Source: Parus major
Taxonomy: Eukaryota; Chordata; Aves; Passeriformes; Paridae
Length of the DNA: 64,000 nucleotides
Assembly: GCF_001522545.3 (NCBI RefSeq)
Contig: NC_031779.1
Coordinates: 4,740,460-4,804,459, forward strand
Reading direction: 5' to 3'
Positions within the stretch are counted from its first letter, which is position 1. Each line of letters starts with the position of its first letter. A program made the position numbers and the translations under genes. Positions 41,201-51,600 of this stretch are shown here, one piece after another. Below the pieces are notes generated by a model. It did no database searches, was not told where the DNA came from, and worked only from the letters and a program-made list of their open reading frames with translations.

Positions 41201-44200
41201 TTTTTTGATTATGCATAAATATATGCTTGGTATGATTCATCCACAATTGATACTGGATTTAGACCACAATATGATAAAAATTATAATATTAACACAGCAT
41301 TATTGTAGACATTAATAGTGAAAATGACAAAGATCAGACATTTTTTATTAGGCACAGGAAGGTGAAAAATACCTGTAAAAAATAAACATGCAGAAAATAA
41401 TCTCAGAAAACAAAAGTTATCTGTACCTAACTATTTCCCTTTTCTGAGACAGATACACTTGCCAGTACAAATTTAGGAATGTTAAGTTAAAGGTATAACA
41501 CATTCGTCTGCAATTCTACTGCTGTACTGGAATTATCTAGCGGTACGTACCCGGAGGGAGATGCAAGAGATCTATTGCTTTTATTTTTTTGCATTATTCT
41601 CACAATTAATAGATCCCTCAGTTTTCAGCCAAAATGAAATTCAGGATTAATATTCACTTTTCTTGAGGACATAGATGTTAGCAAATATGGTATGAATAGT
41701 CATGTATTTAGTACCTTTCATTTGCAATACAGCCATCTTATTTAAAGGCTAATGAAAAACATTAACAAATTCTACAAAATAATCATTATACATCCCCTCC
41801 CTTCCAAACAGACAGGAAGTTCCTCGTGGGTAGCAAGCTGGCTCTTGCTTCCTCTCATACCAGCATGGCTGTTTGTAGACAACACACTGTGATACTCTCT
41901 GATAGAGAAAAAGATATAAAACAGCCTGAAAATCATACACAGAGAGGATCAATAGATTGTATGTAGGGAACAGCTACGTCCTTGAAACAGCAGATGTGTG
42001 GGATTTTGTTTGACTCTTAGAAGGATGCACATTCTATTTCGGTACCTCGGTAGCTGAATTCCAAACACAAGTTCTTCATGTAGACCTGACTTAGAACTTG
42101 GCTTCTTCTCAACAACCATGCATTTGTTCAGAAACAAAAAGGCAAAACACCAGAGGGGTGTGTTAGGGGATGTGAAGTGAAAGTCTGCTTAAGAACTAAT
42201 CCACTACAGCATTGTGAACTGTATCTGAAGTAGCTCAGGAAGCTTGGGAGGAAAGAACACAGGGACACAGACTGTGTGAGGGTCACTTTTGGATCAATAA
42301 TTTACTTCATCATATGCAAAGACTGTGGGACAACTGAGTGCAACACAATGGCTTTAAAGAGGAGATGATAGAAATATCCGAAGTGAAGCAGAATATTATA
42401 CACTACCTACCTCTTATCCACGTATCTGAAAGCTGCTACTCTGTAACATGTTGATCTTGTCATTTTATATCACTGTTGTCGAAGGCAGGAGCCAGATTAT
42501 TTTTATGGACTACAAAAGCAAGGTAAACTACAACCCAAAAACCTTACCATCAAAAAAGGGCAAAATAAAGTTGCAAAGAAAAAAACCACACAAAAGTATC
42601 TGGATTCCCTGTATAGGGAAAATGGCAAGAAGGAATTCTGCACAAATGCAGTCTACACATCCACCCCCACACAGACAGACTTTCAAATTAATGTTTTCAA
42701 GTTCCAACATTTCCAGGCTGTTGTTTGAACCACTTGAAAGGGAGGCACTTCCCATCTAGTTGATGGGGTTCTTTTTAGATTACTAGAAAATACTTTTCTA
42801 ATACGTAAAACGTGGAAGGACTATAAAAAAGGGGAATGTTTTGTATTCTGCTAATTTTGATGACTAATTTCTATTTAAAGATTAATTGTCAATTATGTTA
42901 GACCCTGAAACTGTGTAACAGTTGATTTTCCCCACACACAGGACAAAATGCATACAACAGAGCATTATTCCTTCAAGCCTGTTCTCTTTGGTAATGCTTT
43001 CCTGTCAGAAACTGCTTATATCTGCAATTATCTGATGTTTAAAAATAGAATTATTCAACAATCCCTAGCAGTCGGCTCTGACCTCTTGTTTGCTTGTTTT
43101 CTTGGTTCAATTTGAACACTTGATGAATTTCCAGCTATCTTGTGCCACCTTGTGTAAGAGATGGGAAATTACACAACTTTCTGACCACCGAGACCAGAGT
43201 TTGGCATTGCAGATGGTATTTGTGCATTTTGAATATGCTTTTCAGTTTATTAGCACCTGAAGCACATTTTAAAAAGTATTCAAATCATTCAATATGACAA
43301 TTAATTTTGCTTAAAACGTTATTTCTTTATACTTATTCTTCCTTTACACTTCTAACTTTGATATAACAATGTAATGTCATATACATATGGGTAATGTCTG
43401 CCCTCAGGCCATCTGATGTACATAATACTAGTTCTTTATGAATATACTTTCGATATTCTAATTATTATACCTTCATAATTGTGTTTTACCTGTTATTTAT
43501 ATTTTTTTTTCTTTGCTGGTTGGTGGTGCTTGCTTTTTCTTTAGTGGTATCTCTCTTTCTCATGTTTCCTCCATGAATTTTTTGCACCCTGATATATACC
43601 CCGTTTTAATTCCTTCCACACCTCTACATATTAGTCACATTCATTTCAAGTTCATTTAGTACCCTATAATGAAACAAACTTGGCTGCTATTGTTGTGTCT
43701 TTCCAGCAATAGATCAGCTAGATCAAGTCAGTAGCTGACCGTATATTATATTAGTGGCAAGTTCTAAACCTTAGCCAAAAATTTAATTCTAGCTCTAAAA
43801 CTAGGACCATTACCATTCAGCACGTGAAAGAGATAAAAAAAAAATTTAGATTTATGTACCTTCCCATGATTTTCCTGCGATGAAGGTCGGCCTTTTGGGT
43901 GCTATATTTATACAGGTGAAGCTGTAGCTGCAAATGATGTGGCGATTCTGAGGTTTTCCTCGGTACCTGTGCTACCGCTGTGTTAGTGCTGACATTTTCT
44001 GTGCTCATTTCCCTCACGCAGGAGGTTTCCCTCGTGATTTTGACACTCATCTTACACCTTCTTGGGCTCCTGAAGCATCAGGCACGGCACTCCAGCCCCG
44101 CACACACAGCTCAGCAAGTGGATTTGACATTTTCCGTCCCTCGGGGGCCGACCCAGGGCTCGACCTCTCGAGTCAGTCAAGGGCAGGAGCAGTGGGAGAG

Positions 44201-44227
44201 GGAGGTAGCGAGGTCAGGGACAGTACC

Positions 44228-44243
44228 TAATTAGCTAATTAGC
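44228..44243. promoter_or_regulatory. Tandem TAATTAGC, candidate homeodomain site pair
   Basis: TAATTAGC is repeated twice without a spacer at the upstream shoulder of the CpG island. TAATTA is the general homeodomain core, so two cores 8 bp apart could bind a dimer. The sequence is certain; the role is inferred. Confidence 0.4.
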
Positions 44244-44514
44244 GTGAATCACCTCCAGCCGAGGGCTGCCCGGTCACCGCATGGCCCGTCACCGCCGCTC
44301 TCCCGGGCGGTGGCAGCAGCCCTCGGCCTGGCGCCGTCCCTCAGCCACAGCAGGGGCTGCCGAGGGCACTTGGCCGGTTCAGCCCGGAGGAACCTGGCCA
44401 GGGAACTCGCCTGTGGGCTGCAGCTTGCTCCCAGGGGTAGCGCAGGGACGGGCACCAATCTCTGCTCTGCGGCCAGGGATAGGGCTCGAGGGAACAGCTG
44501 GAGCTGGGGCAGGG

Positions 44515-44645
44515 CACAAATGGGTATGAAGAAAAGGCTTTTCACTGATGAGAGTGGTCGTGCATTGAACAGGCTCCCCAGGGCAGTGGTCGCAGCACCA
44601 AGGCTGACACTTGCAGGACCGTTCGGGCACGCGGTGTGACTGTGA
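44515..44645 (+). mobile_element. CR1-like 3'-UTR fragment inside the CpG island
   Basis: The text around GGCTTTTCACTGATGAGAGT, GAACAGGCTCCCCAGGGCAG, GCACCAAGGCTGAC and CGGGCACGCGGTGTGACTGT follows the order of a diverged avian CR1 3' UTR. Its tail is lost before the assembly gap. It is a remnant of about 130 bp with no coding capacity, lying less than 100 bp from the gap that hides the probable BNIP2 first exon. Confidence 0.65.
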
Positions 44646-44717
44646 CGGTAGCCGTGCGCAGCCAGGAGCCGCTCTCGCCGCCCGTCTGCCCCCGCCCTCA
44701 CGGCGGCTGTTCCGCCC

Positions 44718-45084
44718 NNNNNNNNNNNNNNNNNNNNNNNNNNNNNNNNNNNNNNNNNNNNNNNNNNNNNNNNNNNNNNNNNNNNNNNNNNNNNNNNNNN
44801 NNNNNNNNNNNNNNNNNNNNNNNNNNNNNNNNNNNNNNNNNNNNNNNNNNNNNNNNNNNNNNNNNNNNNNNNNNNNNNNNNNNNNNNNNNNNNNNNNNNN
44901 NNNNNNNNNNNNNNNNNNNNNNNNNNNNNNNNNNNNNNNNNNNNNNNNNNNNNNNNNNNNNNNNNNNNNNNNNNNNNNNNNNNNNNNNNNNNNNNNNNNN
45001 NNNNNNNNNNNNNNNNNNNNNNNNNNNNNNNNNNNNNNNNNNNNNNNNNNNNNNNNNNNNNNNNNNNNNNNNNNNNNNNNNNNN
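44718..45084. other. Assembly gap (367 N)
   Basis: A run of 367 N interrupts the CpG-rich block. Both flanks are very G/C-rich (TGTTCCGCCC before, CCTCGGCCGCGCCCCCGGCT after), the usual reason short-read assemblies fail at avian promoters. The gap length may be an estimate. Open frames drawn through the N run are meaningless. Confidence 0.99.
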
Positions 45085-45284
45085 CCTCGGCCGCGCCCCC
45101 GGCTCCCCCGCGCCGCTGCCGCCGCAGGGGGAAGAGCTGTGAACCGTAAATCTCCGAGGGGAAAATGCCCTGCCCTGCCCTGCCCCGCGGGGTTTCGCAG
45201 GGAGCAGCTCCGCGCAGCAGCGAGCCGTGTCGCGGAAGTAGCGCCAGTTGCCTTTTGTCTTAGGTCCTCCTGATTTCCTGCTAC

Positions 45285-48200
45285 TAACTCAATACTCTAA
45301 ATAGTAGTTGATTGGTTCTGCTTGATTTGTATGCATATTTAAGTATTACAAAGGAATATCTGGGCCGGATATAAATTCTTTGGGATTGTTTTGAGAAGTT
45401 AGCGTTTACCTTTAAACAAATTTTGAGTGGTGCAGAAATACAGACCCTTCTGTTGCTCTGGATGTGGAGTTTAAAGTAGTGTCCTCGGGAGGGAAGCAAG
45501 AGTTTTCAGAAATTTTCTCTTTTAGCTGTCTGATTTCTCTGTGCTTTGATGCTGAGAGAAGGGAGTAAAAGGATACAATTGATTTGCTATTAACTATAGT
45601 CCTTGCATAGTCTCATTTTGCAAACATGCAAGTGGTAAAGTCTGGAGGTCCATCTTCAGGTTTGGGAAATTTGTCCTGGATTTATGGCTAATCTGGCCAC
45701 GTTCTAAAAACCATTGGAATTATAGAAACACTTAGAAATTCCAGTGAGCTGCATCGTGTGGGTTTGTGTACCACGAGATGTGTCTGTTCCTTGCTTTAGG
45801 GTTGCTGTAAAATCAAATGTGAAAATTACTCTTAAAAGCACCTCTTTAGTGCCTGTTAGCTGGAATTGACATTCAGTTAATGTTTCTTTTGACACAGGGA
45901 AGGTGAAATGGGGGGGAAAAATGTAGGCTAACCTTGTTTTGAAGTTGATTTTGACTTTTTGAGATGCTAACAGCTTTCTGTTCTTTGCAAATCAAGTACA
46001 TTGTTCAGTAAAAATGTTTGACATTGCAATTGTCTTGCAAAGTTAAACTTGGTATTTATCCTATTTTAGATGAAGGGGTGCTGGACAAAGACTGAAAATA
46101 AGTCTTTGTCTTGGATAGGCAGATACAACCATGGAAATGTCTGGCTTGTAATTATACGTGTGTTTGCCTGAGAACTCAGAAGTGAAAACCTAAATAATAA
46201 TTTTTGCAAGCAGCCTTTAACTTAATGAATAAAATTATCTTATGCTTTCTGTTGTCCTTCTGTCCCACTGCTGCTGCCAACCCTCCTTTTTAGGCATTTG
46301 GGACTGACCCGAGTCTCTGTTTAGCTGTATTGTAAATTTTTATAACTGGCAATTTTTAACAGGCTTCTTAACACTGTTGTACTTGATATTCCAGAACCTA
46401 CCGGCTAAGGCAGCTTTGTATTAATGGGAGAACTCTGAAAATTATCTATTCTTCTAGGAAAAAAGGATGGAAATACTGATGTTTGACCTCTGGTGCAAGC
46501 AGTGATATTCTTCAGATGCAAACTTAAGTAGGTTTAACCTGCTGTTCTGGAATGGAAATTTGTTCATTAGCCGTAGTGAAAGAGCAGTGGATTTGAGTGA
46601 TGTGATCTCTTCTGTAATACCATATCTTGCCTGTTGAGATATTTAAAAATATAAAAGGTGTTGTAGAGTACTGAAGTACTAATGCAAATGATTGCTTTCT
46701 TAGTGAGAAGGTGCTGAGAATTCTGCAAGTGGTGTGAGGAGTGTTCCATAAAAGCACCTTAAGCTTAGGTAACAGCAGAATTGTTTTTAAACAGCAGGTT
46801 TATCCCAGTGTGATGAAGTAAGTGCAGGTGGAAATGCTTCTACACTGAAAAGCTGTCCATTTGAAATGAATAGGTGCTACTTGGTGTTTGATATTCTTCA
46901 AAAGTGTGGGAAGAAAACTGTTCAAGTCTTGGAGCAAACCCCTGCTCTAAACTGTCTGAGAACTGTATAGGGAATGCAGTGCAGGTGAGCTGAAGAGGAG
47001 CATCTTACAGCCACAGCACAGTGACAGCTTTGGGGGGTGATATTTGGGTGTTTTGACTGCCAATTTTGTCCTTTAGAAGTGAAGTCATGAGTTAAGATTT
47101 TCCTCTGGGTTTATAGTCACCTGCATATTTGGATCAGTTTGTTCCATGCTGCTGGTAACCACTGCATTCTCCTGACTGCTGAGGGCCCCTGGGGAAACTC
47201 CCTGGGCTTCATCTAAGTGTCCTGAAACAGATGCATATCGAGCTCTGCACACATTCACTGTTACTACTGATCCAAATGGGATCTGCCCTCCCAGCAAATA
47301 TTTCAAACCCACTGTTTCAGCCAGCAGGCTGGTGCCCAGGAGTGTCCACACCTTGTAAGCTGAGAGTATCATCAGCTTGGTGAGAGGCAGGACTTGTTTC
47401 CAAGCAGTGCTTTCGTCAGGACAAACAGGGAGAGCTGGGAGAGCGCTTGCTGGGCAACTTCTTCACACTGCTGAAGAACAGCTGAGAGGTGCAGGTGCTG
47501 AATGCCTCAAACAAGGAGAGTCTGGGCCTTAAGAGGAACTAGGTTGCTGCCTTCTAGAAATTTTATTTCAATTTTCTGGGTTAGGGAAGCAGGGAAATGT
47601 CAGTAAAATAGGCTTAAATTGAGATCATTAGTGTTTAATTTGTGGAACTGCAGTTTTACAAAAATATTACTTAATTTTGCTTTCTTAATCAGCTTGCATA
47701 GCTTTAAGCATTGTAGGACATTTAGATCAGGAGAAGAAAAATTTGGATTTGTCATGAAAGGAAAGCTGATCCTACAGAACAGTAAGTGTAATTTGGGTTT
47801 CAGCCATGTAAAAAAAAATATATCTCTCGGTTAATAAGCAGAATTGGTTGCATTCAAACTTTGTACTTACTGGTGTTCTGTGCTGATTTCTTCTTTGCAA
47901 AATACCATGGTTTCTTGCCTTGATGAATGTTGGTTTTCTTAACACCTTCACTGATAAGTTTACCTGTTTTTGCCAATCTTTAGAGCCAACACAGCCGAGA
48001 GCTTCAAGTGGTTTGGACTTTTATGTCAACAGAATGGTTTACCATGTTCTGTTACTGGTGATTCCTTGTTGCTGGTGATGGGTGAGCCTGAAAAAATACA
48101 GCTTTACTTGCACATCATAGGGTGAGTTCTCCAAAAACAGTCTTAAACAGTTATCTTTAAAGTGTTTGAGTTGTTTGAGTTTTTTTCTTTTTAAATAGCT

Positions 48201-48546
48201 TGTAGTTTAGATCTGAACATCTAGATTTTTTCTCAAAATACACACTTATTAATTACCTCCTACAGAATCTAGAGACACATCAGGTTTCTTACAGTTTGGA
48301 GTGAACTGGTGTAATTGTAAATGATAGAACAGGCTGCTCAAGGCATTAATTTTAACTGAGGGGTTGATCCTCCTTGTCTGCATGAAATCCCTTCCAGCCT
48401 AAATTATTTTATGATAAACCATTCCACAAGCAGTCTTGTTTGGTTTTTATTCTGCATAATACTTCAATTTGATAAGTTAAAGGATGTGTTGCGAGTATAG
48501 GAATTACCAGAGTATTGAACTAACACCTTCTGTTATGTTCCTGCAG
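45285..48546 (+). other. BNIP2: Probable BNIP2 intron 1
   Basis: This stretch lies between the CpG-rich block and the exon carrying the BNIP2 start codon. It is AT-rich without a convincing coding exon. A 98-nt exon-like segment (47,984-48,081) has an AG before it and GTGAGC after it, but does not lead into the BNIP2 frame. A minus-strand open frame at 47,085-47,372 is open even further upstream; I do not recognise its product. A CR1 remnant lies at the right end. Confidence 0.6.
48326..48416 (+). mobile_element. Short CR1 3'-end remnant
   Basis: The words AGAACAGGCTGCTCA, GAGGGGTTGATCCTCCTT and AATCCCTTCCAGCCTAAATT followed by ATTTTATGAT reproduce, in order and with gaps, the last part of an avian CR1 3' UTR. 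Only about 90 bp remain, deep in probable intron 1 of BNIP2. Confidence 0.6.
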
Positions 48547-48627
48547 CTCCTCTTTAGCCCATTGTGCTGAAGACCAGAGGTTCTGCCTCATCAGGAGTCT
48601 CTGTTAGCAATTCAAGTTGGCTGGAGA
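48547..48627 (+). other. BNIP2: BNIP2 5' UTR part of the start-codon exon (putative)
   Basis: A plausible acceptor (TTATGTTCCTGCAG) ends at 48,546. Between it and the ATG at 48,628 the coding frame contains a TGA at 48,568-48,570, so translation cannot enter from further upstream in this frame. This supports the ATG at 48,628 as the start for this transcript form. The exon's 5' edge is inferred. Confidence 0.5.
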
Positions 48628-48677
48628 ATGGAAGGGGTTGAGTTTAAGGAAGAGTGGCAAGATGAAGATTTTCCAAG
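48628..48677 (+). CDS. BNIP2: BNIP2 coding exon 1 (residues 1-17)
   Basis: Encodes [16 protein letters not shown] plus two bases of Arg17. It ends CCAAG|GTTTTG in phase 2. The human counterpart begins almost identically. The donor is weaker than average (GTTTTG). Confidence 0.93.
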
Positions 48678-51600
48678 GTTTTGAATTATTTTCTAAAGTA
48701 ATTTGGATGAAACACATAACATCAGCAATAAGCTACTTAGTTGTCTTCCTGGTGAACTAATACTCAGTAATAATCCTGGAGTGATTTCCATTAATTTAGC
48801 AGTTTTGAAAAGGTTTTGTGGCAGATTTCTTCAGGATTGGCACTGTTGAAGTTTCCACTGTTTCTGAAATGAAGATTTGTAAGCTTGGCTTTGTTTATTT
48901 CCTTAGATAATACTTTGCAACTACATTGTTTGCATATTATTTCCAGTGCCTCATGGCCCAAACAATTAATTAAGCAAAATTTTTGAGGAAAGTTTTTCAA
49001 AGTTAATGCTTCTACTGATGTTTGGGCCTACAAAAAAACTAAACCAGCTTTAGATGCATTTGTGATAACATGACTAAACTTCTGTAATTTATGTCAAGTC
49101 AAATTTTGTCATGCAAGAACATGACAAGCTTTGTTAAGGATGACACACTGATATTAGTCAGTGTTTTGGTATTTGTCACAGGAAGGGATAGTCACTTGAA
49201 TGGTGCAAAGAATTTTCTGCTGCCTTGGTGTTTGTTAACTGAAAGTTTGAACTTAGGCTATAATATATATGTGGGTTTTGTAGTAGGGTATAAGTCTAAA
49301 TATATGGTATTAAAAAAAAGTGAAAGCATGTTTGTAACAATAATTTCTGCTTTGTGTCCCAGGCCCCTACCAGAGGATGATCCTGTTGAGTCTGATGCAT
49401 TGGCTACAGCTGGAACAGAAAGTGAAGCTGGTAAGAACATTTCACTCCAGTCCAGCTGCTTCCTACTTAAATGGCTGCTTTAAAGCTCTGTGTTTGCTTG
49501 TTTTGGGATTTTTTTTTTTTGTTTTGTTTTGATAGTTGGGGTTTTGGAGGTTTTTACATTTAACATTTTTTTTGATTTTGTCTGTCTGCTTTACCTGGGG
49601 CATTTCCAGTGCTGGATTGGTAATCTGATTTTATTCATTGCTTTCAACTCTAAATCACGCCAGAATTTGCCTTGTACCTCAAAGCATTTTGTGCATTCAC
49701 AGAACAGATTGTTTAATTTTCTGTCCTTGCTGTTGTCAGTCATTTTTTTTTTCAGCTTGTATATTATTTTCTATTTTATCAAAGATGGTTATGATGTCAC
49801 TGAAGCCTAACAAAAGCAAGTGCTAGGGACATGATTCTGTTGTATTATATGCAAGGTTTATTCACTGTCCTGGGACACTTGGATGCTGCAGGCAGTATGG
49901 TTGGTGTCTGCACCCTGCTCAGATTGTGCATGTGCAAGTGGGTAACTTGAGAACTTTCACCTGCTGTTCTTTCCAGCCCCTGTTAAAGTCTTACTCCAAA
50001 GATACCTTCTTTAAATTATGGGCATTCATTTATAATGCATTATGAGAAAGCACTGTGCTCTTCTGTCTTGGTAATATGCTTATCTAAACTTGCTTTAGCT
50101 TTGAAAATAAATAATTTGCTTTCTTTAGATACAGAGGGTAATGGAACCAAATTGAGGAAGAAATTAATGGCTCCAGATATTAGCTTAACTTTGGATCCCA
50201 GTGGGGAATCCGTTTTTTCTGATGACTTGGATGAGAGTGGAGAGATTGATTTGGATGATTTAGATACTCCTTCAGAAAACAGCAATGAATTTGAATGGGA
50301 AGGTGAGTATTTTGGTCCTTTTGTCTGATGCTCTAAAATATTTTTTTATGTGCAGGTCGACTGTTCCTCTCATAAGAAATAGCTATGACTCAGTAGTGCA
50401 AGAGGAGAAATGCAAAGGGAGTGATTGGATTAGGAATTAGAAATAGGTGAAGTGACTTTTTAAAAGAGCAAATCAGACCTCATCTGATTAGTATATAGGC
50501 AAAGAGTTAATAGCTGTAGTTGCAGATAAACTTAGGGGATGATCATCTACATATACATCTATAAGACTTGAAGTCATGGAAAATCCTCTATTGCAGTAAG
50601 TTTTCAAGAACCACCCAACAGAAAGAAGTAGCCAAGGTGTTTTACATGTGTGTTAGAAAAAGAGTTTTAAATAGAGAGAGCCAAACAAAGGGGTTTAGAT
50701 TAACTATTCAGAAATTGATGAATTGTAATTTAAGGAGGACTGAATAGTGTTTTTAAAAATACTAAATAACACCTGGTCTCAAATCTTCCTGTGGTGAGAA
50801 TGGCAAAAGCTCAGTAGCCTTAGAGTATGCATATTTCCAGATTGACTAGAGGCAGCAGAAGAGCCTCTATTTTATGTCAAGGAATTCTGAAATGACTTCA
50901 TAGTAAGTTAAAGTAGCTATAGCCACACTAGTAATGATCTGTTTTAAGACATTAATAAGTGTTATATCTTACAGGCAAAACCTGGAGATTCTGACAGATC
51001 TTATTTGAGATAAACATTTTGTGTAGGACTTAAAACACAAATTTTAGACTTGGAGTTTAATGATGTTTTAAGGCCCTCTCATGGAAGCCAAGAACAGTTG
51101 TGCTGGGCAAATTGTTGGGGTCTTTAACATCTGTGAACTTGATGGTTTAGGAATGTCTCTAATAAGTAAACATGTAAAGTCAATTACTGTTTTCTCATCC
51201 TGAAAATAAAGTAATTTTAATTCCAGAATAAACAGGAAGTTCTCTTTTCACGGTTATGTTTGAAATGCTGTGGAGAAGGAAACACTCTATAAAATAAGGG
51301 GGTGGTTTTTTAAATAGCTAAAAGCATATTGCAGGGGAGATTTTCTTAACAGAGACTGCGTGTTTAACTTTGTAAAAGGATTTTCATTGTTTTAACGAAG
51401 AAAAACTGGTATTTAGGGTTAGTTTTGCAGTGATGCAAAGGAAATGTTCCAGATGTTTGTGTCTTGTTTTTAAAAGTGGCTGAAAAGGGTTTCTGTCTTT
51501 TCTTCCTTTAATGCTGCTGCCTTCACTTTCCTGGAAGGATAGTTTCAATTAACAGCTTTGTCTTGGGAACAGACAACTAACTTGCAGTAGGTTTTTCTCG

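Larger units (their letters stand above)
27696..44050. other. Gene-poor intergenic DNA, right part
   Basis: About 16 kb without a supportable coding exon, RNA gene or long repeat. Open frames are short and unrelated on the two strands. Much of 28.6-36.5 kb looks unique and A/T-rich with few repeats, which is compatible with constrained noncoding DNA near a developmental gene. The sections at about 31.4-31.7, 32.3-32.7, 35.3-35.65 and 40.6-40.95 kb are the ones I would compare across vertebrates first. A somewhat GC-richer block at 39.2-39.7 kb is unexplained. Nothing here proves regulatory activity. Confidence 0.5.
44060..45284. promoter_or_regulatory. BNIP2: CpG-rich block, probable BNIP2 promoter and first exon
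   Basis: After 44 kb of AT-rich DNA the sequence becomes G/C- and CpG-dense at about 44.06 kb and returns to normal at about 45.28 kb. A CpG island immediately upstream of BNIP2, on the same strand, is the expected position of its promoter and first (5' UTR or N-terminal) exon. The core is hidden by an assembly gap, so no transcription start, first-exon boundary or donor can be placed. Just upstream of the densest part is a doubled TAATTAGC word. A diverged CR1-like piece also lies inside the island. The many open frames here on both strands are composition artefacts of GC-rich DNA. Confidence 0.75.

Noticed and set aside
1..44050. CRISPR array, tRNA, rRNA or bacterial-type operon
   Set aside because: No spaced direct repeats, cloverleaf with A/B boxes or operon structure was seen; the genome is a vertebrate one.
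44249..45273. Long open frames on both strands in and around the N gap
   Set aside because: They follow from high GC and from reading through N; no similarity, and frames on opposite strands are equally long.
47984..48081. 98-nt exon-like segment with AG and GTGAGC borders, open in one frame
   Set aside because: It cannot connect in frame to the BNIP2 start exon because of the in-frame TGA at 48,568 and has no recognisable product; it may at most be a noncoding 5' exon.
49490..49810. 106-codon hydrophobic open frame right after BNIP2 coding exon 2
   Set aside because: T-rich intron DNA reads as Phe/Leu/Ile; no support from splice phase or similarity.
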